Shown here piece by piece: positions 25,294-33,348 of a stretch of DNA of 64,000 nt. A program made the position numbers and the translations under genes. Positions within the stretch are counted from its first letter, which is position 1, and every line of letters starts with the position of its first letter. The notes below the pieces were generated by a model. The model did not search any database. It saw only the letters and a program-made list of their open reading frames with translations, and was not told the DNA's origin. Origin of the DNA: Achromobacter veterisilvae (GTDB lineage Bacteria; Pseudomonadota; Gammaproteobacteria; Burkholderiales; Burkholderiaceae_B); NCBI RefSeq assembly GCF_900496975.1, contig NZ_UFQC01000023.1:35552-99551 (forward strand), given 5' to 3'.

Positions 25294-26568
25294 ATGAGTC
25301 CGGCCGCCCAGCGCGTCGCCATCATCGGCGGCGGTCCGGCGGGCCTGATGGCCGCCGAAAGCCTGAGCGGGCATGCCGTGCAGGTGGACGTGTTCGACGC
25401 GATGCCTTCCGTCGGCCGCAAGTTCCTGATGGCCGGGCGGGGCGGCTTGAACCTGACCCACAGCGAGCCGGCCGGGCCGTTCCTGGCCCGGTACGGCGCC
25501 CGCGCGCCGCAGGTGGCGACGTGGCTGGAGGCGCTGGACGCCGCCGGCTTGCGGGAATGGGCCCATGGGCTCGGCATCCAGACTTTCGTGGGGTCGTCCG
25601 GGCGCGTGTTTCCCGAGGAAATGAAGGCGGCTCCGCTATTGCGGGCCTGGCTCGCCCGGCTGCGCGCCCGCGGCGTGCGGCTGCACATGCGGCATCGCTG
25701 GCTGGGATGGCCGGCCGGTTCCCGGCCCCGCGCCGCGGCGCTGCGCTTCGATACGCCCGAGGGCGGGCAGACGTATGCGGCCGACGCCGTGGTCCTGGCG
25801 CTGGGCGGGGGAAGCTGGGCCAGGCTGGGATCGGACGGCGCCTGGATGGCGGGCCTGCGGGCGCACGGCATCGAAGTCGCGCCGCTGCGTCCGGCCAATT
25901 GCGGTTTCGACGTGGCGTGGTCGGATCACTTCCGCGAGCGCAACGCGGGGCTGCCCGTGAAGTCCGTGGCCATGGCCTGCGAAACCGCCGCGGGCGAAAG
26001 GCTGGCCCGGCAGGGGGAATTCGTCATTTCGGAAACCGGCATAGAAGGCAGCCTGGTCTATGCGCTGTCGGCGCCCTTGCGGGACCGGATCGAGGCCGCC
26101 GGCGAGGCGACCGCCATGCTCGATCTGTTGCCGGACTGGCCCCGGGAAAAGGTGCTGGCGGCGGTGACGCATCCGCGTGGCGCGCGCTCCATGTCCAGCC
26201 ATCTGCAGAGCCGCCTGGGGCTCAAGGGAGTCAAGGCGGGCCTGCTGCGCGAATGCGCGACGGCGGAAGATTTCCGCGATCCGGCGCGCCTCGGCCTGCG
26301 CATCAAGGCGCTGCCCCTGACATTGACGCGGCCGCGCCCCGTCGACGAGGCGATCAGCACGGCGGGCGGGGTGTCCTTCGATGCGTTGACGCCTGGCTTG
26401 ATGCTGCGCTCGGCGCCCGGCGTCTTCTGCGCCGGCGAGATGCTGGACTGGGAGGCGCCGACGGGCGGCTATCTATTGACGGCCTGCATGGCGAGCGGCG
26501 TCGCCGCCGCCTCCGGTGTCACGGATTTCCTGGCGGCCGGGCGGCCAGGTCAGGAACTCGACGGGTAG
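25294..26568 (+). CDS. HI0933-type flavoprotein (NAD(P)/FAD oxidoreductase)
   Basis: This 424-residue protein has an N-terminal FAD fold GGGPAGLMAAE with an acidic strand end (VDVFDAMPSVGRKFLMAG), the family sequence GRGGLNLTHSE, and a C-terminal FAD segment with GGVSFDALTPGLMLRSAPG and DWEAPTGGYLLTAC. It belongs to the HI0933/TIGR03862 flavoproteins, whose substrates are unknown. The ATG at 25294 was chosen because the FAD fold begins directly after it. It is convergent with the Nif11-like gene at 26550, and the two coding regions overlap at their 3' ends by 19 bp. Confidence 0.88.
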   Translation: MSPAAQRVAIIGGGPAGLMAAESLSGHAVQVDVFDAMPSVGRKFLMAGRGGLNLTHSEPAGPFLARYGARAPQVATWLEALDAAGLREWAHGLGIQTFVGSSGRVFPEEMKAAPLLRAWLARLRARGVRLHMRHRWLGWPAGSRPRAAALRFDTPEGGQTYAADAVVLALGGGSWARLGSDGAWMAGLRAHGIEVAPLRPANCGFDVAWSDHFRERNAGLPVKSVAMACETAAGERLARQGEFVISETGIEGSLVYALSAPLRDRIEAAGEATAMLDLLPDWPREKVLAAVTHPRGARSMSSHLQSRLGLKGVKAGLLRECATAEDFRDPARLGLRIKALPLTLTRPRPVDEAISTAGGVSFDALTPGLMLRSAPGVFCAGEMLDWEAPTGGYLLTACMASGVAAASGVTDFLAAGRPGQELDG

Positions 26569-26954
26569 GGCGCCATGCCCGCGGGCGCGCGCGGCGCCAA
26601 GTCGCCGACGACGTGACCCACCACCGGCGGGCCGCCTTCGGGTTGCGTGATGATGCCGATGACACGGGTAATGGCGCTGGCCGGGATGCCGGTGCCCTGC
26701 GCGGGATCCTGCACCAATTGCCAGATGGCGGCTTCCGCCATGCCGGATTCCTGGTCGGCCGAATGCGTGGTGTCCAGACAGCTACGGGCGAAAGAGGACC
26801 AATCGGCCGCGCTGCACGGCAGGCCGTGCGCGGTGGCCAGGCGGGCCAGGGCCTGGGGCGCGTCGGCCTGGCTGGCGGCTTGCTGGGCGGCGGCCCCCAG
26901 CGTGACATCCAGCGACAGCAGACGGAGAAACTCTACGACATTGTCGGTATTCAT
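26550..26954 (-). CDS. Nif11-leader-like peptide of unknown function
   Basis: This 134-residue protein begins MNTDNVVEFLRLLSLDVTLG and continues AAQQAASQADAPQALARLAT, then AHGLPCSAADW, which by eye follows the Nif11-like leader pattern (N-V-x-x-F-L, L-x-x-L-A, a-x-x-G-(x)-(x)-x-D/E). Such leaders precede modified peptide cores in some bacteria, and also occur in proteins without known modification. The C-terminal part contains a Gly-Gly (EGGPPVV) and a Pro/Gly-rich tail; only two Cys occur. AGGAG precedes the ATG at 26954. It lies 40 bp downstream of the gene at 26995-27351. No modification enzyme or exporter gene was found near it. Confidence 0.6.
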   Translation of the reverse strand: MNTDNVVEFLRLLSLDVTLGAAAQQAASQADAPQALARLATAHGLPCSAADWSSFARSCLDTTHSADQESGMAEAAIWQLVQDPAQGTGIPASAITRVIGIITQPEGGPPVVGHVVGDLAPRAPAGMAPYPSSS

Positions 26955-26994
26955 TGTGGGTCTCCTGCCATGGCTGTTCTGGTCCCTGGGTGCT

Positions 26995-27351
26995 TCAGCC
27001 GGCTTGGCCCAGCATCGACACCAATGACTGCTTCAGACGTGGCGAAAAAATCGGCACCGTATGGGATACGCCGTTACGGTCCACGCCTTCTTTGAGTTCG
27101 ACAGACTGTCCAAGGAAAATATCCGGCGCGGCGCCGATTTCGTTGTAGCGGGCCACCAGTTCGTTCACGTCGCGTTGGGCGTCGGCCAGCGTGCTGCTGT
27201 CCGCCAGCTTGCCGGCGGCGTGAGCCTGCAAAATTCGATGCAGATCGTCGATGAACAGCGCCAAAGCCGCCTGTCCGCGACATTGAGGCTGTTCCCAGCC
27301 CCAGCCTTGAGGGGTGGAACCATTGCTCTGCGGTACGTGTTTCTTGATCAT
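26995..27351 (-). CDS. Hypothetical protein, partner of the Nif11-like gene
   Basis: This 118-residue protein is not recognised. It has a short N-terminus with QGWGWEQPQCRGQ, a helical ALALFIDDLHRILQAHAAG, a predicted coil (STLADAQRDVNELVARYNEIG) and a polar C-terminus. No signal peptide or membrane segment. An AGGA precedes the ATG at 27351. It lies 40 bp upstream of the Nif11-like gene, so the two probably form an operon. Base composition looks a little less GC-rich than the neighbours by eye. Confidence 0.55.
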   Translation of the reverse strand: MIKKHVPQSNGSTPQGWGWEQPQCRGQAALALFIDDLHRILQAHAAGKLADSSTLADAQRDVNELVARYNEIGAAPDIFLGQSVELKEGVDRNGVSHTVPIFSPRLKQSLVSMLGQAG

Positions 27352-27528
27352 TTGCGCATCCTAATCCATTGCCGGCAATTTCGCGACAGGCGCGGGCCGG
27401 TCCGGGCGCCGCTGCGCCGCGGCCGAGCGGGGCGGCCGGCGCCATGAAACGCGCTGGCCGAGGATGCCCAAATCGGGGACTTTGCGGTATGCTGGGTTCC
27501 GCTTTCCTCGGCCAGACAGGAGATGTTC

Positions 27529-27660
27529 ATGAAAAACAAGATTTTTCTCGTCATGCTGCTTTCGATCGCCGCGCTTTCGGCCGGCTGCAATACCGTTGCG
27601 GGCGCCGGCAAGGACATCCAGCGGGGCGGGGAAAAGATAGAAGGCGCGGCCACCAAGTAG
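27529..27660 (+). CDS. Entericidin A/B-type small lipoprotein
   Basis: This 43-residue protein has a lipoprotein signal (MKNKIFLVMLLSIAALSAGC) with the lipobox SAGC at residue 20 and the entericidin signature CNTVAGAGKDIQ followed by GGEKI. Entericidins are small cell-envelope lipoproteins, some forming an antidote/toxin-like pair. It is too short for typical gene calls but has ACAGGAG before the ATG. A second relative is at 62333-62464. Confidence 0.85.
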   Translation: MKNKIFLVMLLSIAALSAGCNTVAGAGKDIQRGGEKIEGAATK

Positions 27661-27811
27661 GCAGCGCCGTCAGCCGCGACCCCGGCTCGAGGCCGCGCGT
27701 GGAATGCCCAGGCATTTCGCGCGCGGCTTTTTTCATTGCCGCGCCGTTCGGGAACGGAAGGTACGGCTGGGGCATAATCTCGAAAATCCGAATCTCGAAG
27801 CGGGAAGTGTC

Positions 27812-28243
27812 ATGCGCAAGTCTGTGTGGGTGGGAATGGCGGTCGCGGCTGTGTTGGCCGGCTGCGCGAGCAGGGGGGTCTACGAGTCCGATGCCGTCTT
27901 GAAGGAGACCTTCAGCGTCAATACCAACTACGAGGCCGCTTTCCGCCGCGCCGGCGAATACGTGCGCGTCTGCCACGTCCAGGTGCAGCATGCCTACAAC
28001 GTGGCCTACGCGTGGCGCCACGTGAAGGGTGAAAAGGGCGCGCCCGACGAAGTGCAACTCTATAAAGTGACGGAGCCGGCCAAGGTGCTGGAACTGATCG
28101 CCGCCGAAACCGACACGCCTTCCACGTCCAAGGTGACCATCACGGTGCTGGGCGAAGGGCAATGGGATGCGGCGGAGATCGCCGCCGCCAAGGCGTCCAT
28201 CCAGAGCGCCACGCCCGTGTGCCGCAAGGGCGCCGAAGGCTGA
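27812..28243 (+). CDS. Predicted lipoprotein
   Basis: This 143-residue protein has the lipoprotein signal MRKSVWVGMAVAAVLAGCA with LAGC at residue 18. The mature domain contains TNYEAAFRRAGEYVRVCHV and KVTITVLGEGQWDAAEIAA, with two further cysteines. It resembles small lipoproteins common in Bordetella; the role is unknown. The ATG at 27812 was chosen to open the signal. It is four bases upstream of the next gene, so the pair is probably one operon. Confidence 0.75.
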   Translation: MRKSVWVGMAVAAVLAGCASRGVYESDAVLKETFSVNTNYEAAFRRAGEYVRVCHVQVQHAYNVAYAWRHVKGEKGAPDEVQLYKVTEPAKVLELIAAETDTPSTSKVTITVLGEGQWDAAEIAAAKASIQSATPVCRKGAEG

Positions 28244-28246
28244 TCC

Positions 28247-28657
28247 ATGGACGCCCGCTCCCAGCAGATCCGCGCCGGCGCCCTGTCGTTCTCGCTGTTC
28301 GCCGGGGCGTTCCGCTTCCTGGGCTGGCTCAACGGCGTTGCCGCGCTGGCCTTGACCGGGTTTTCGCTGGGCATCGTGGGCGGCGACGTCGCCGCGCCCG
28401 ATCTGCAGTGGCCGTTGGAATTGCTGCTGGCCGGCCTGCTGGCAAGCTGCCTGGGCGCGCTGTTCGCCTATCTGGCCCAGGTGAGCCTGTTGCGCCAAGG
28501 CTACACCGGGCACCTGACGCGCGCCCATTGGCCGGCGCAGGTGCTGGCCGCGTTGTGTTATGTGCTTGGCGCGCTGGCGTTCTGCGCGGCCTGCTGGCTG
28601 GCGGCCGGGCAGGCGGTCACGGATCCGCCCCAGATGACGGCCTACACAAGTCGCTGA
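28247..28657 (+). CDS. Small integral membrane protein
   Basis: This 136-residue protein has three to four hydrophobic segments (around residues 22-45, 55-75, 90-115) and no signal peptide. Not recognised. It follows the lipoprotein at 27812 after three bases, so both are translated together. The C-terminus is polar. The role is unknown. Confidence 0.7.
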   Translation: MDARSQQIRAGALSFSLFAGAFRFLGWLNGVAALALTGFSLGIVGGDVAAPDLQWPLELLLAGLLASCLGALFAYLAQVSLLRQGYTGHLTRAHWPAQVLAALCYVLGALAFCAACWLAAGQAVTDPPQMTAYTSR

Positions 28658-28688
28658 TTCTGCGGGTAAACCCATGTGCGCAAAAATG

Positions 28689-28718
28689 TTGGACTTGCGT
28701 TTGTGTTGAGAATAATAT
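28689..28718 (+). promoter_or_regulatory. Probable sigma-70 promoter of the pyrB-like gene
   Basis: TTGGAC (28689-28694) and TAATAT (28713-28718) with an 18-bp spacer lie about 40 bp before the start codon at 28758. A second TATAAA-like box occurs at 28731. Either could serve the gene. Confidence 0.6.
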
Positions 28719-28757
28719 GCGCACTGCGTATATAAATCCTCCTCTTTGGGGCCCGTC

Positions 28758-30050
28758 ATGACCATCTCCCAGCAAGCCTTTCTGCGCGACGCCATGCGGC
28801 GCCTGAACCTCACGCGCGACGTCTTCGCCACCCGCATCGGCGTCAAGCGCCGGGCGCTGGATACCTGGCTGCTGCCGGAAGGCTCGCAGGAGTTCCGGGC
28901 GATGCCGGAGGTGGTGCAGCGTTTCGTCAACGAAATCGTGCAGAACGGGGTGCTGCTGGAAAAATATACGCAGAGCGTACAAGACGGCCCCTTGCGCGAA
29001 CGCATCGCCGTGGAAGGCAAGCACCAGCTCCTGTCGGTGGACCAGTTCACCCGCGAGTCGGTCGAGGACCTGTTCCGCGTGGCCGACATGATGCAGCCGA
29101 TCGCGCGCCGCCAGAAAGTGTCGCGCGTGCTGGAAGGCGCCGTGCTGGGCAATCTGTTCTTCGAGGCCAGCACGCGGACCCGCGTGAGCTTCGGTTCGGC
29201 ATTCTGCCGCCTGGGCGGCTCGGTCTGCGACACCACGGGCTTCACGTTCTCGTCCATGGCCAAGGGCGAATCCATCTACGACACCAGCCGCGTCATGAGC
29301 GGCTACGTCGATGCCATGGTCATCCGCCATCCGGACCAGGGCTCGGTCGCCGAATTCGCCCGCGCCACCAACATCCCCGTGGTCAACGGCGGCGATGGCC
29401 CGGGCGAGCACCCGAGCCAGGCCTTGCTGGACCTGTACACGATCCTGACCGAGTTCTCGCGCCTGGGCAAGCTGCTGGACGGCGCGCACATCGCCATGGT
29501 CGGCGACCTGAAATACGGACGCACGGTGCATTCGCTCATCAAGCTGATGGCGCTGTACAAGAACGTGAAATTCTCGCTGGTGTCGCCCCGGGGCCTGGAA
29601 ATGCCGTCCTACATCGTCGACCAGGCCAGCCGCAACGGCAACGTGATCGAACAGAAGAGCTCGCTGGCCGAAGGGCTGGCCGGCGCGGACGTCATCTACG
29701 CGACCCGCGTGCAGAAAGAGCGCTTCGCCAATGAAGAGAACGAAGGCTATACGCCCGACTTCCAGATCAACCGCGCCATCATCGATGCCTATTGCAGCCC
29801 CGAGACCATCGTGATGCACCCGCTGCCGCGCGACAGCCGTCCCGGCGCCAACGACCTGAGCGTGGACCTCAACCACGATCCGCGCCTGGCAATCTTCCGC
29901 CAGACCGACAACGGCATTCCCATCCGCATGGCGATCTTCGCGGTGCTGCTGGGCGTGGAAGGCCTGGTCCAGCACTCGATGCGCGACGTGACGTGGCAGC
30001 ATCCGTCCCACGTCGGCCCGGACGATTCGACCTTCCACGGCCTGGATTGA
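28758..30050 (+). CDS. pyrB: Aspartate carbamoyltransferase with N-terminal extension
   Basis: This 430-residue protein catalyses carbamoyl phosphate plus aspartate to carbamoyl aspartate. The catalytic domain starts near residue 80 and has STRTRVSFGSAF (carbamoyl phosphate site), FSSMAKGESIYDT, HPDQGS, VVNGGDG and HPLPRDSRPGANDLS. Family enzymes are about 310 residues, so about 75 residues are extra at the N-terminus: LRDAMRRLNLTRDVFATRIG then VKRRALDTWLL reads like a helix-turn-helix of the XRE type. An in-frame TTG at 28746 is a less likely start. Whether it is the main PyrB or a second, regulated one cannot be seen here. Confidence 0.9.
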   Translation: MTISQQAFLRDAMRRLNLTRDVFATRIGVKRRALDTWLLPEGSQEFRAMPEVVQRFVNEIVQNGVLLEKYTQSVQDGPLRERIAVEGKHQLLSVDQFTRESVEDLFRVADMMQPIARRQKVSRVLEGAVLGNLFFEASTRTRVSFGSAFCRLGGSVCDTTGFTFSSMAKGESIYDTSRVMSGYVDAMVIRHPDQGSVAEFARATNIPVVNGGDGPGEHPSQALLDLYTILTEFSRLGKLLDGAHIAMVGDLKYGRTVHSLIKLMALYKNVKFSLVSPRGLEMPSYIVDQASRNGNVIEQKSSLAEGLAGADVIYATRVQKERFANEENEGYTPDFQINRAIIDAYCSPETIVMHPLPRDSRPGANDLSVDLNHDPRLAIFRQTDNGIPIRMAIFAVLLGVEGLVQHSMRDVTWQHPSHVGPDDSTFHGLD

Positions 30051-30197
30051 TCGCGACTTGGTCCGAATACCCCTGCTGCGGCGGCGCCCAGCCGGCCCGG
30101 GCAGGGGGATTTGAAGCATAATCCGCGCTGGCTTTTTTCTGTCGCGTGTCGCGTGTCGCTCCCGGGGCACGCCTTGGAGCCTTCGGGCGGATTATCT

Positions 30198-31634
30198 ATG
30201 TCTTCAAGCAGTCCTGGCATTCCGTCTTCTGCTGGCCGGTCCGATGACGCGTCCGGCCGGGCGTGCTACCTGAGCGCATCCAATGAACAGGCCTGGGAGG
30301 CCGTCTACCGTTCGGTCGACGCCTATACCCGCGGGCAGGTCGCGGCGGTGGTGGCGGACAGCGTGTCGCAGTTGGTGGATACGTTCTATTCCGTCCTGCT
30401 GGCCGACGCCGAGGCGGGCCCGCGCCTGTCGCACGAAATCGTGGCCACCCGCCTGCACAGCGGCATGACCCGCTGGCTGAAGGGGCTGCTGTGCGTGCGC
30501 GAGCAGGGCGACGTTGCCACCTTGATGGCCACGCAGAAGAAAGTGGGCGAGGTGCACGCCCGCGTCCATATCCCCATGCACTTGGTGATGGCCGGGGCGC
30601 GCATCCTGAAGAACGAGATCGCCCTGCGCCTGCGCGCCAGCGACCTGGACGGCGCCGCCGCGTCCGTCGCTACGCAGTACGTGTGCAATCTGTTCGACCT
30701 GGCCGTCGAGCAGATGAGCCGCGCGTTCATGCGCGACATCAGCCGCGGCGCCCGCAACGACGAGGCCTACCGGCTTTTCGCCCTGGGGCAGAACATTTCC
30801 ACCGAACGCGAGCGGCAGCGCGCGGCGTTGCTGGAATGGAGCCAGGCCGTGCTGATCGGCCTGCACTACCGCGCGCCCGGGCAGGCGCTGCCGCGCCTGG
30901 CGGCGTCGGAATTCGGGCTGTGGCTGCAGCACAAGGGCGCGGCGATGTTCGAAAGCGCGCCTGCCCTGCAACAGATCACCGAAGCCGTCGCGCGGCTGGA
31001 CGAGGAGGTGCTGCCGCGGCTGTTGCGGGGCGAAACGCAAGGCCAGGTTTCCTCCATCCCGGACCACGTGCGTGAATTGCAGGAGCTGGTGGCGCGCATC
31101 AAGCATCTGCTCAACGGCCTGTTCGACATGGTGGCCGAGATCGAGAGCGGCAGCGATCCGCTGACCAACGTGCTGAACCGGCGGTTCCTGCCGTCGGTGG
31201 TCGGCCGCGAGATTTCGATCGCGCGCCGGCAGCGCACCGAGTTTTCCGTGCTGTTGCTGGACATCGACCATTTCAAGGCGATCAACGACCGGCACGGCCA
31301 CTCCGGCGGCGACCAGGTGCTGCGCCAGTTCGCCCAGGTGCTACACCAGTCGTGCCGTTCGAGCGACTTCGTGTTCCGCTATGGCGGCGAGGAATTCCTG
31401 GTGCTGCTGGTGGACGCGGGGCGGGAAGCGGCGCTGGCCGCGGCGCAGAAACTGGGCGCCGAGATCCGCCGCCAGGTGTTCACCTTGACCGAAGCCGGCC
31501 CGTTGCACATCACGGCCAGCATCGGCGTCGCGACGTTCGACGGGCACCCGGACTACGCTTACCTGATCGACCGCGCCGACAAGGCGCTGTACCGCGCCAA
31601 GCAGGCGGGCCGGGACCGCAGCGAAGCCGCCTAG
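30198..31634 (+). CDS. Globin-coupled diguanylate cyclase (BpeGReg-like)
   Basis: This 478-residue oxygen sensor has an N-terminal globin-coupled domain (residues about 25-180) with a candidate proximal heme histidine, His120, in KVGEVHARVHIPMH, and Tyr64 (DTFYSVLL) at the expected distal position; a middle linker (about 200-320); and a C-terminal GGDEF domain with RYGGEEFLVLL. The RSSD motif just before it is a product-inhibition I-site (RxxD). It should make cyclic di-GMP in an oxygen-dependent manner, controlling biofilm and motility. The layout matches Bordetella BpeGReg. The start ATG 30198 gives the usual N-terminus. A strong terminator follows. Confidence 0.9.
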   Translation: MSSSSPGIPSSAGRSDDASGRACYLSASNEQAWEAVYRSVDAYTRGQVAAVVADSVSQLVDTFYSVLLADAEAGPRLSHEIVATRLHSGMTRWLKGLLCVREQGDVATLMATQKKVGEVHARVHIPMHLVMAGARILKNEIALRLRASDLDGAAASVATQYVCNLFDLAVEQMSRAFMRDISRGARNDEAYRLFALGQNISTERERQRAALLEWSQAVLIGLHYRAPGQALPRLAASEFGLWLQHKGAAMFESAPALQQITEAVARLDEEVLPRLLRGETQGQVSSIPDHVRELQELVARIKHLLNGLFDMVAEIESGSDPLTNVLNRRFLPSVVGREISIARRQRTEFSVLLLDIDHFKAINDRHGHSGGDQVLRQFAQVLHQSCRSSDFVFRYGGEEFLVLLVDAGREAALAAAQKLGAEIRRQVFTLTEAGPLHITASIGVATFDGHPDYAYLIDRADKALYRAKQAGRDRSEAA

Positions 31635-31648
31635 CAAACGCCCGGGCA

Positions 31649-31682
31649 ATGAAAAACGCGCCACTCGTGGCGCGTTTTTCAT
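31649..31682. terminator. Bidirectional Rho-independent terminator
   Basis: A 15-bp perfect stem (31649-31663 with 31668-31682) closes a CTCG loop, with A-rich and T-rich flanks on both sides. It separates the convergent GGDEF gene (+) and rdgC (-). Confidence 0.92.
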
Positions 31683-31718
31683 CGGCGGGCGCAAGGCGGC
31701 TGCCTTGCCGCCGGCGGC

Positions 31719-32618
31719 TTACACCTTCTTTTCGCCGCCCAGCGCGTCGACCAGCTCGGCCATCATCTTGGCCAGCTCGCCCGTCATCAGCATCATGTCG
31801 GAATCGAACTTCTCGTCGTCGTTGGCGGCCACGCCTTCGTTGCCTTCCTTCAGCACGTCCAGGGGAGCGACGCGCTTGATGTCCAGGCCCTCGGTCAGCA
31901 CGAACGAGATGCGGTCGGCCCAGGTCATGGCCAGGCGGGTGCATTGCTTGCCGGACTGGATGTGGCGGCGCACGTCGTCGGCGTCGATGGAGTGCTTGAC
32001 GTAGCGGATGGCCGCGCCGCTTTCGCCCGAGGAGCGCAGTTCGGTGTCCTGGTCGATGGAGAAGTTGACTGGGGCCTCGTCTTCGGCCAGCCAGCCGGTC
32101 ATCGCCGACGCGGGCGACTGCGCCACGTACAGGTTCTCGAGCGGGAAGGGGTCGATGCACTTGGCCAGCAGGCCGATGACTTCGTCGGCCTTGGCCGAGG
32201 CGGCGGCATCGACGACGAGCCAATGGTTCTGCGTGTCGATCCACACGCGGGTGTCGCGGTACACGCTGAAGGCGCGCGGCAGGAGCTCGTCCGTGACGCG
32301 TTCCTTGATTTCCTTCATCTGCTTGCGGCCGGGCTTGTAGCCCTGCTGCTCTTCGATTTCCTGGGCGCGCGCCTTGGCGACCTGGTTCACGACGGTGCCG
32401 GGCAGGAGCTTCTTCTCGGCCCGCAGGCTGAGCAGGATCTGGCCATTGATCACATGGGCCAGGCCGCCGTTTTCGCGCGGCGGAACCCAGCCCAGGCTTT
32501 GCATTTCCAGGTTGTTGCCGGACTGGTAGGCATGCCGCGCCAGCGTTTCTTCAAGCTGGTCGCCGATCAGCGTCCACGGCGAGGAGAGGCGGTAAATCTT
32601 GAGATTCTTGAACCACAT
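31719..32618 (-). CDS. rdgC: Recombination-associated protein RdgC
   Basis: This 299-residue ring-forming nucleoid protein binds DNA and limits RecA filament formation. [13 protein letters not shown] at the N-terminus and [15 protein letters not shown] are family features, and the length is normal. It is transcribed alone on the minus strand. It is divergent from the DUF3185-like gene. It lies between two strong terminators. Confidence 0.95.
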   Translation of the reverse strand: MWFKNLKIYRLSSPWTLIGDQLEETLARHAYQSGNNLEMQSLGWVPPRENGGLAHVINGQILLSLRAEKKLLPGTVVNQVAKARAQEIEEQQGYKPGRKQMKEIKERVTDELLPRAFSVYRDTRVWIDTQNHWLVVDAAASAKADEVIGLLAKCIDPFPLENLYVAQSPASAMTGWLAEDEAPVNFSIDQDTELRSSGESGAAIRYVKHSIDADDVRRHIQSGKQCTRLAMTWADRISFVLTEGLDIKRVAPLDVLKEGNEGVAANDDEKFDSDMMLMTGELAKMMAELVDALGGEKKV

Positions 32619-32768
32619 GAGCGTCGGCCAAAAGGGGTGATTCTATACGACGCGGAGATATTGCCGAAGTGCTGCAATACGGGAGCGCGATGCGACACCT
32701 TCTGTCACTGACATCCGGCCGCCTATGCGCTAATGTCCGCCGCAGCAATGTCGAACTGGAGATAACAA

Positions 32769-32978
32769 ATGAAGATCATAGGCATCGTCCTGATCGTCCT
32801 GGGCATCGCCGCCCTGGCCTACAAGGGCTTCAACTACAAATCCGAGGAGACCGTGCTGCAGATCGGCTCGGTGAAGGCCACCGCCGAGACCGAGAAGTCG
32901 GTGCCGATCCCGGCCTGGGCGGGCATCGCGGCCATCGTGGCGGGCGTGGTGGCGATCGGCGTGGGCATGCGCCGCTGA
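32769..32978 (+). CDS. DUF3185-type small membrane protein
   Basis: This 69-residue protein has two transmembrane helices (residues about 3-17 and 47-66) with a short extracytoplasmic part, KSEETVLQIGSVKATAETEK, matching the DUF3185 family. Function unknown. An ATG near 32769 follows GGAGATAACAA. It has an adjacent hairpin with a T run at its 3' end. Confidence 0.8.
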   Translation: MKIIGIVLIVLGIAALAYKGFNYKSEETVLQIGSVKATAETEKSVPIPAWAGIAAIVAGVVAIGVGMRR

Positions 32979-32991
32979 TTCCCGCGGGCGC

Positions 32992-33045
32992 TGGCGGCCG
33001 CTATGCCGGCCAGTGGATGGCGGACGCTTCGCGGCCGCCATTTTT
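32992..33045 (+). terminator. Probable terminator after the DUF3185 gene
   Basis: A 10-bp stem (32992-33001 with 33031-33040) is followed by five T residues; the loop is about 29 bases, which is long for a typical terminator. Confidence 0.55.
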
Positions 33046-33062
33046 GCGTTCGTCCGCGCAAA

Positions 33063-33094
33063 AAAAAGCGGCCCGGCTCAATGAAGGCCGGGCC
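33063..33094 (-). terminator. Leftward terminator with no gene of its own
   Basis: GGCCCGGC (33070-33077) pairs with GCCGGGCC (33087-33094). Reading leftward the stem is followed by a run of eight T residues (the A run at 33060-33067). The nearest leftward gene (MFS) already has its own terminator at 33275-33302, so this may end a small RNA or a read-through transcript. Confidence 0.6.
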
Positions 33095-33274
33095 GGTACG
33101 GGAGCACACAATACCGCGTCATAAAAGGCTCGCGGGGAACGCGGTATCGGTGTCAGAACACTGGCCCTGCAATCGTCCGACAGGGGGATCAATCGTCGGT
33201 CGATCTGGCGCAAGGCCGTAATCTGAGCGCCCAGTCTAATGTCGATGGTCTGACATGGTCCTGAATCTCGGCGC

Positions 33275-33302
33275 AAAAAAAAAAGCTCCATAAGGAGCTT
33301 TT
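33275..33302 (-). terminator. Rho-independent terminator of the MFS transporter gene
   Basis: A 9-bp stem (33281-33289 with 33294-33302) around ATAA; leftward it is followed by a T run (A run at 33275-33284 on the plus strand). It lies about 45 bp after the transporter stop codon. Confidence 0.9.
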
Positions 33303-33348
33303 AAAGGCCGGGCGGGCGCAGCAGTCCCGTCCGGCGGGGGATGGACGT

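Larger units (their letters stand above)
32979..33348. other. Gene-free gap of 370 bp with stacked terminators
   Basis: No convincing protein gene was found. The gap holds one rightward and two leftward terminator hairpins. Leftward, about 180 bp between the second and first of these (33095-33274) are not explained; the only open frame there has no protein-like features. See findings for a possible small RNA. Confidence 0.5.

Noticed and set aside
33001..33291. 96-residue minus-strand gene, and a six-codon leader (Met-Ser-Asp-His-Arg-His) at 33236-33256
   Set aside because: Crosses two terminator hairpins and has no protein-like pattern; the very short frame has no ribosome site or downstream gene to regulate.
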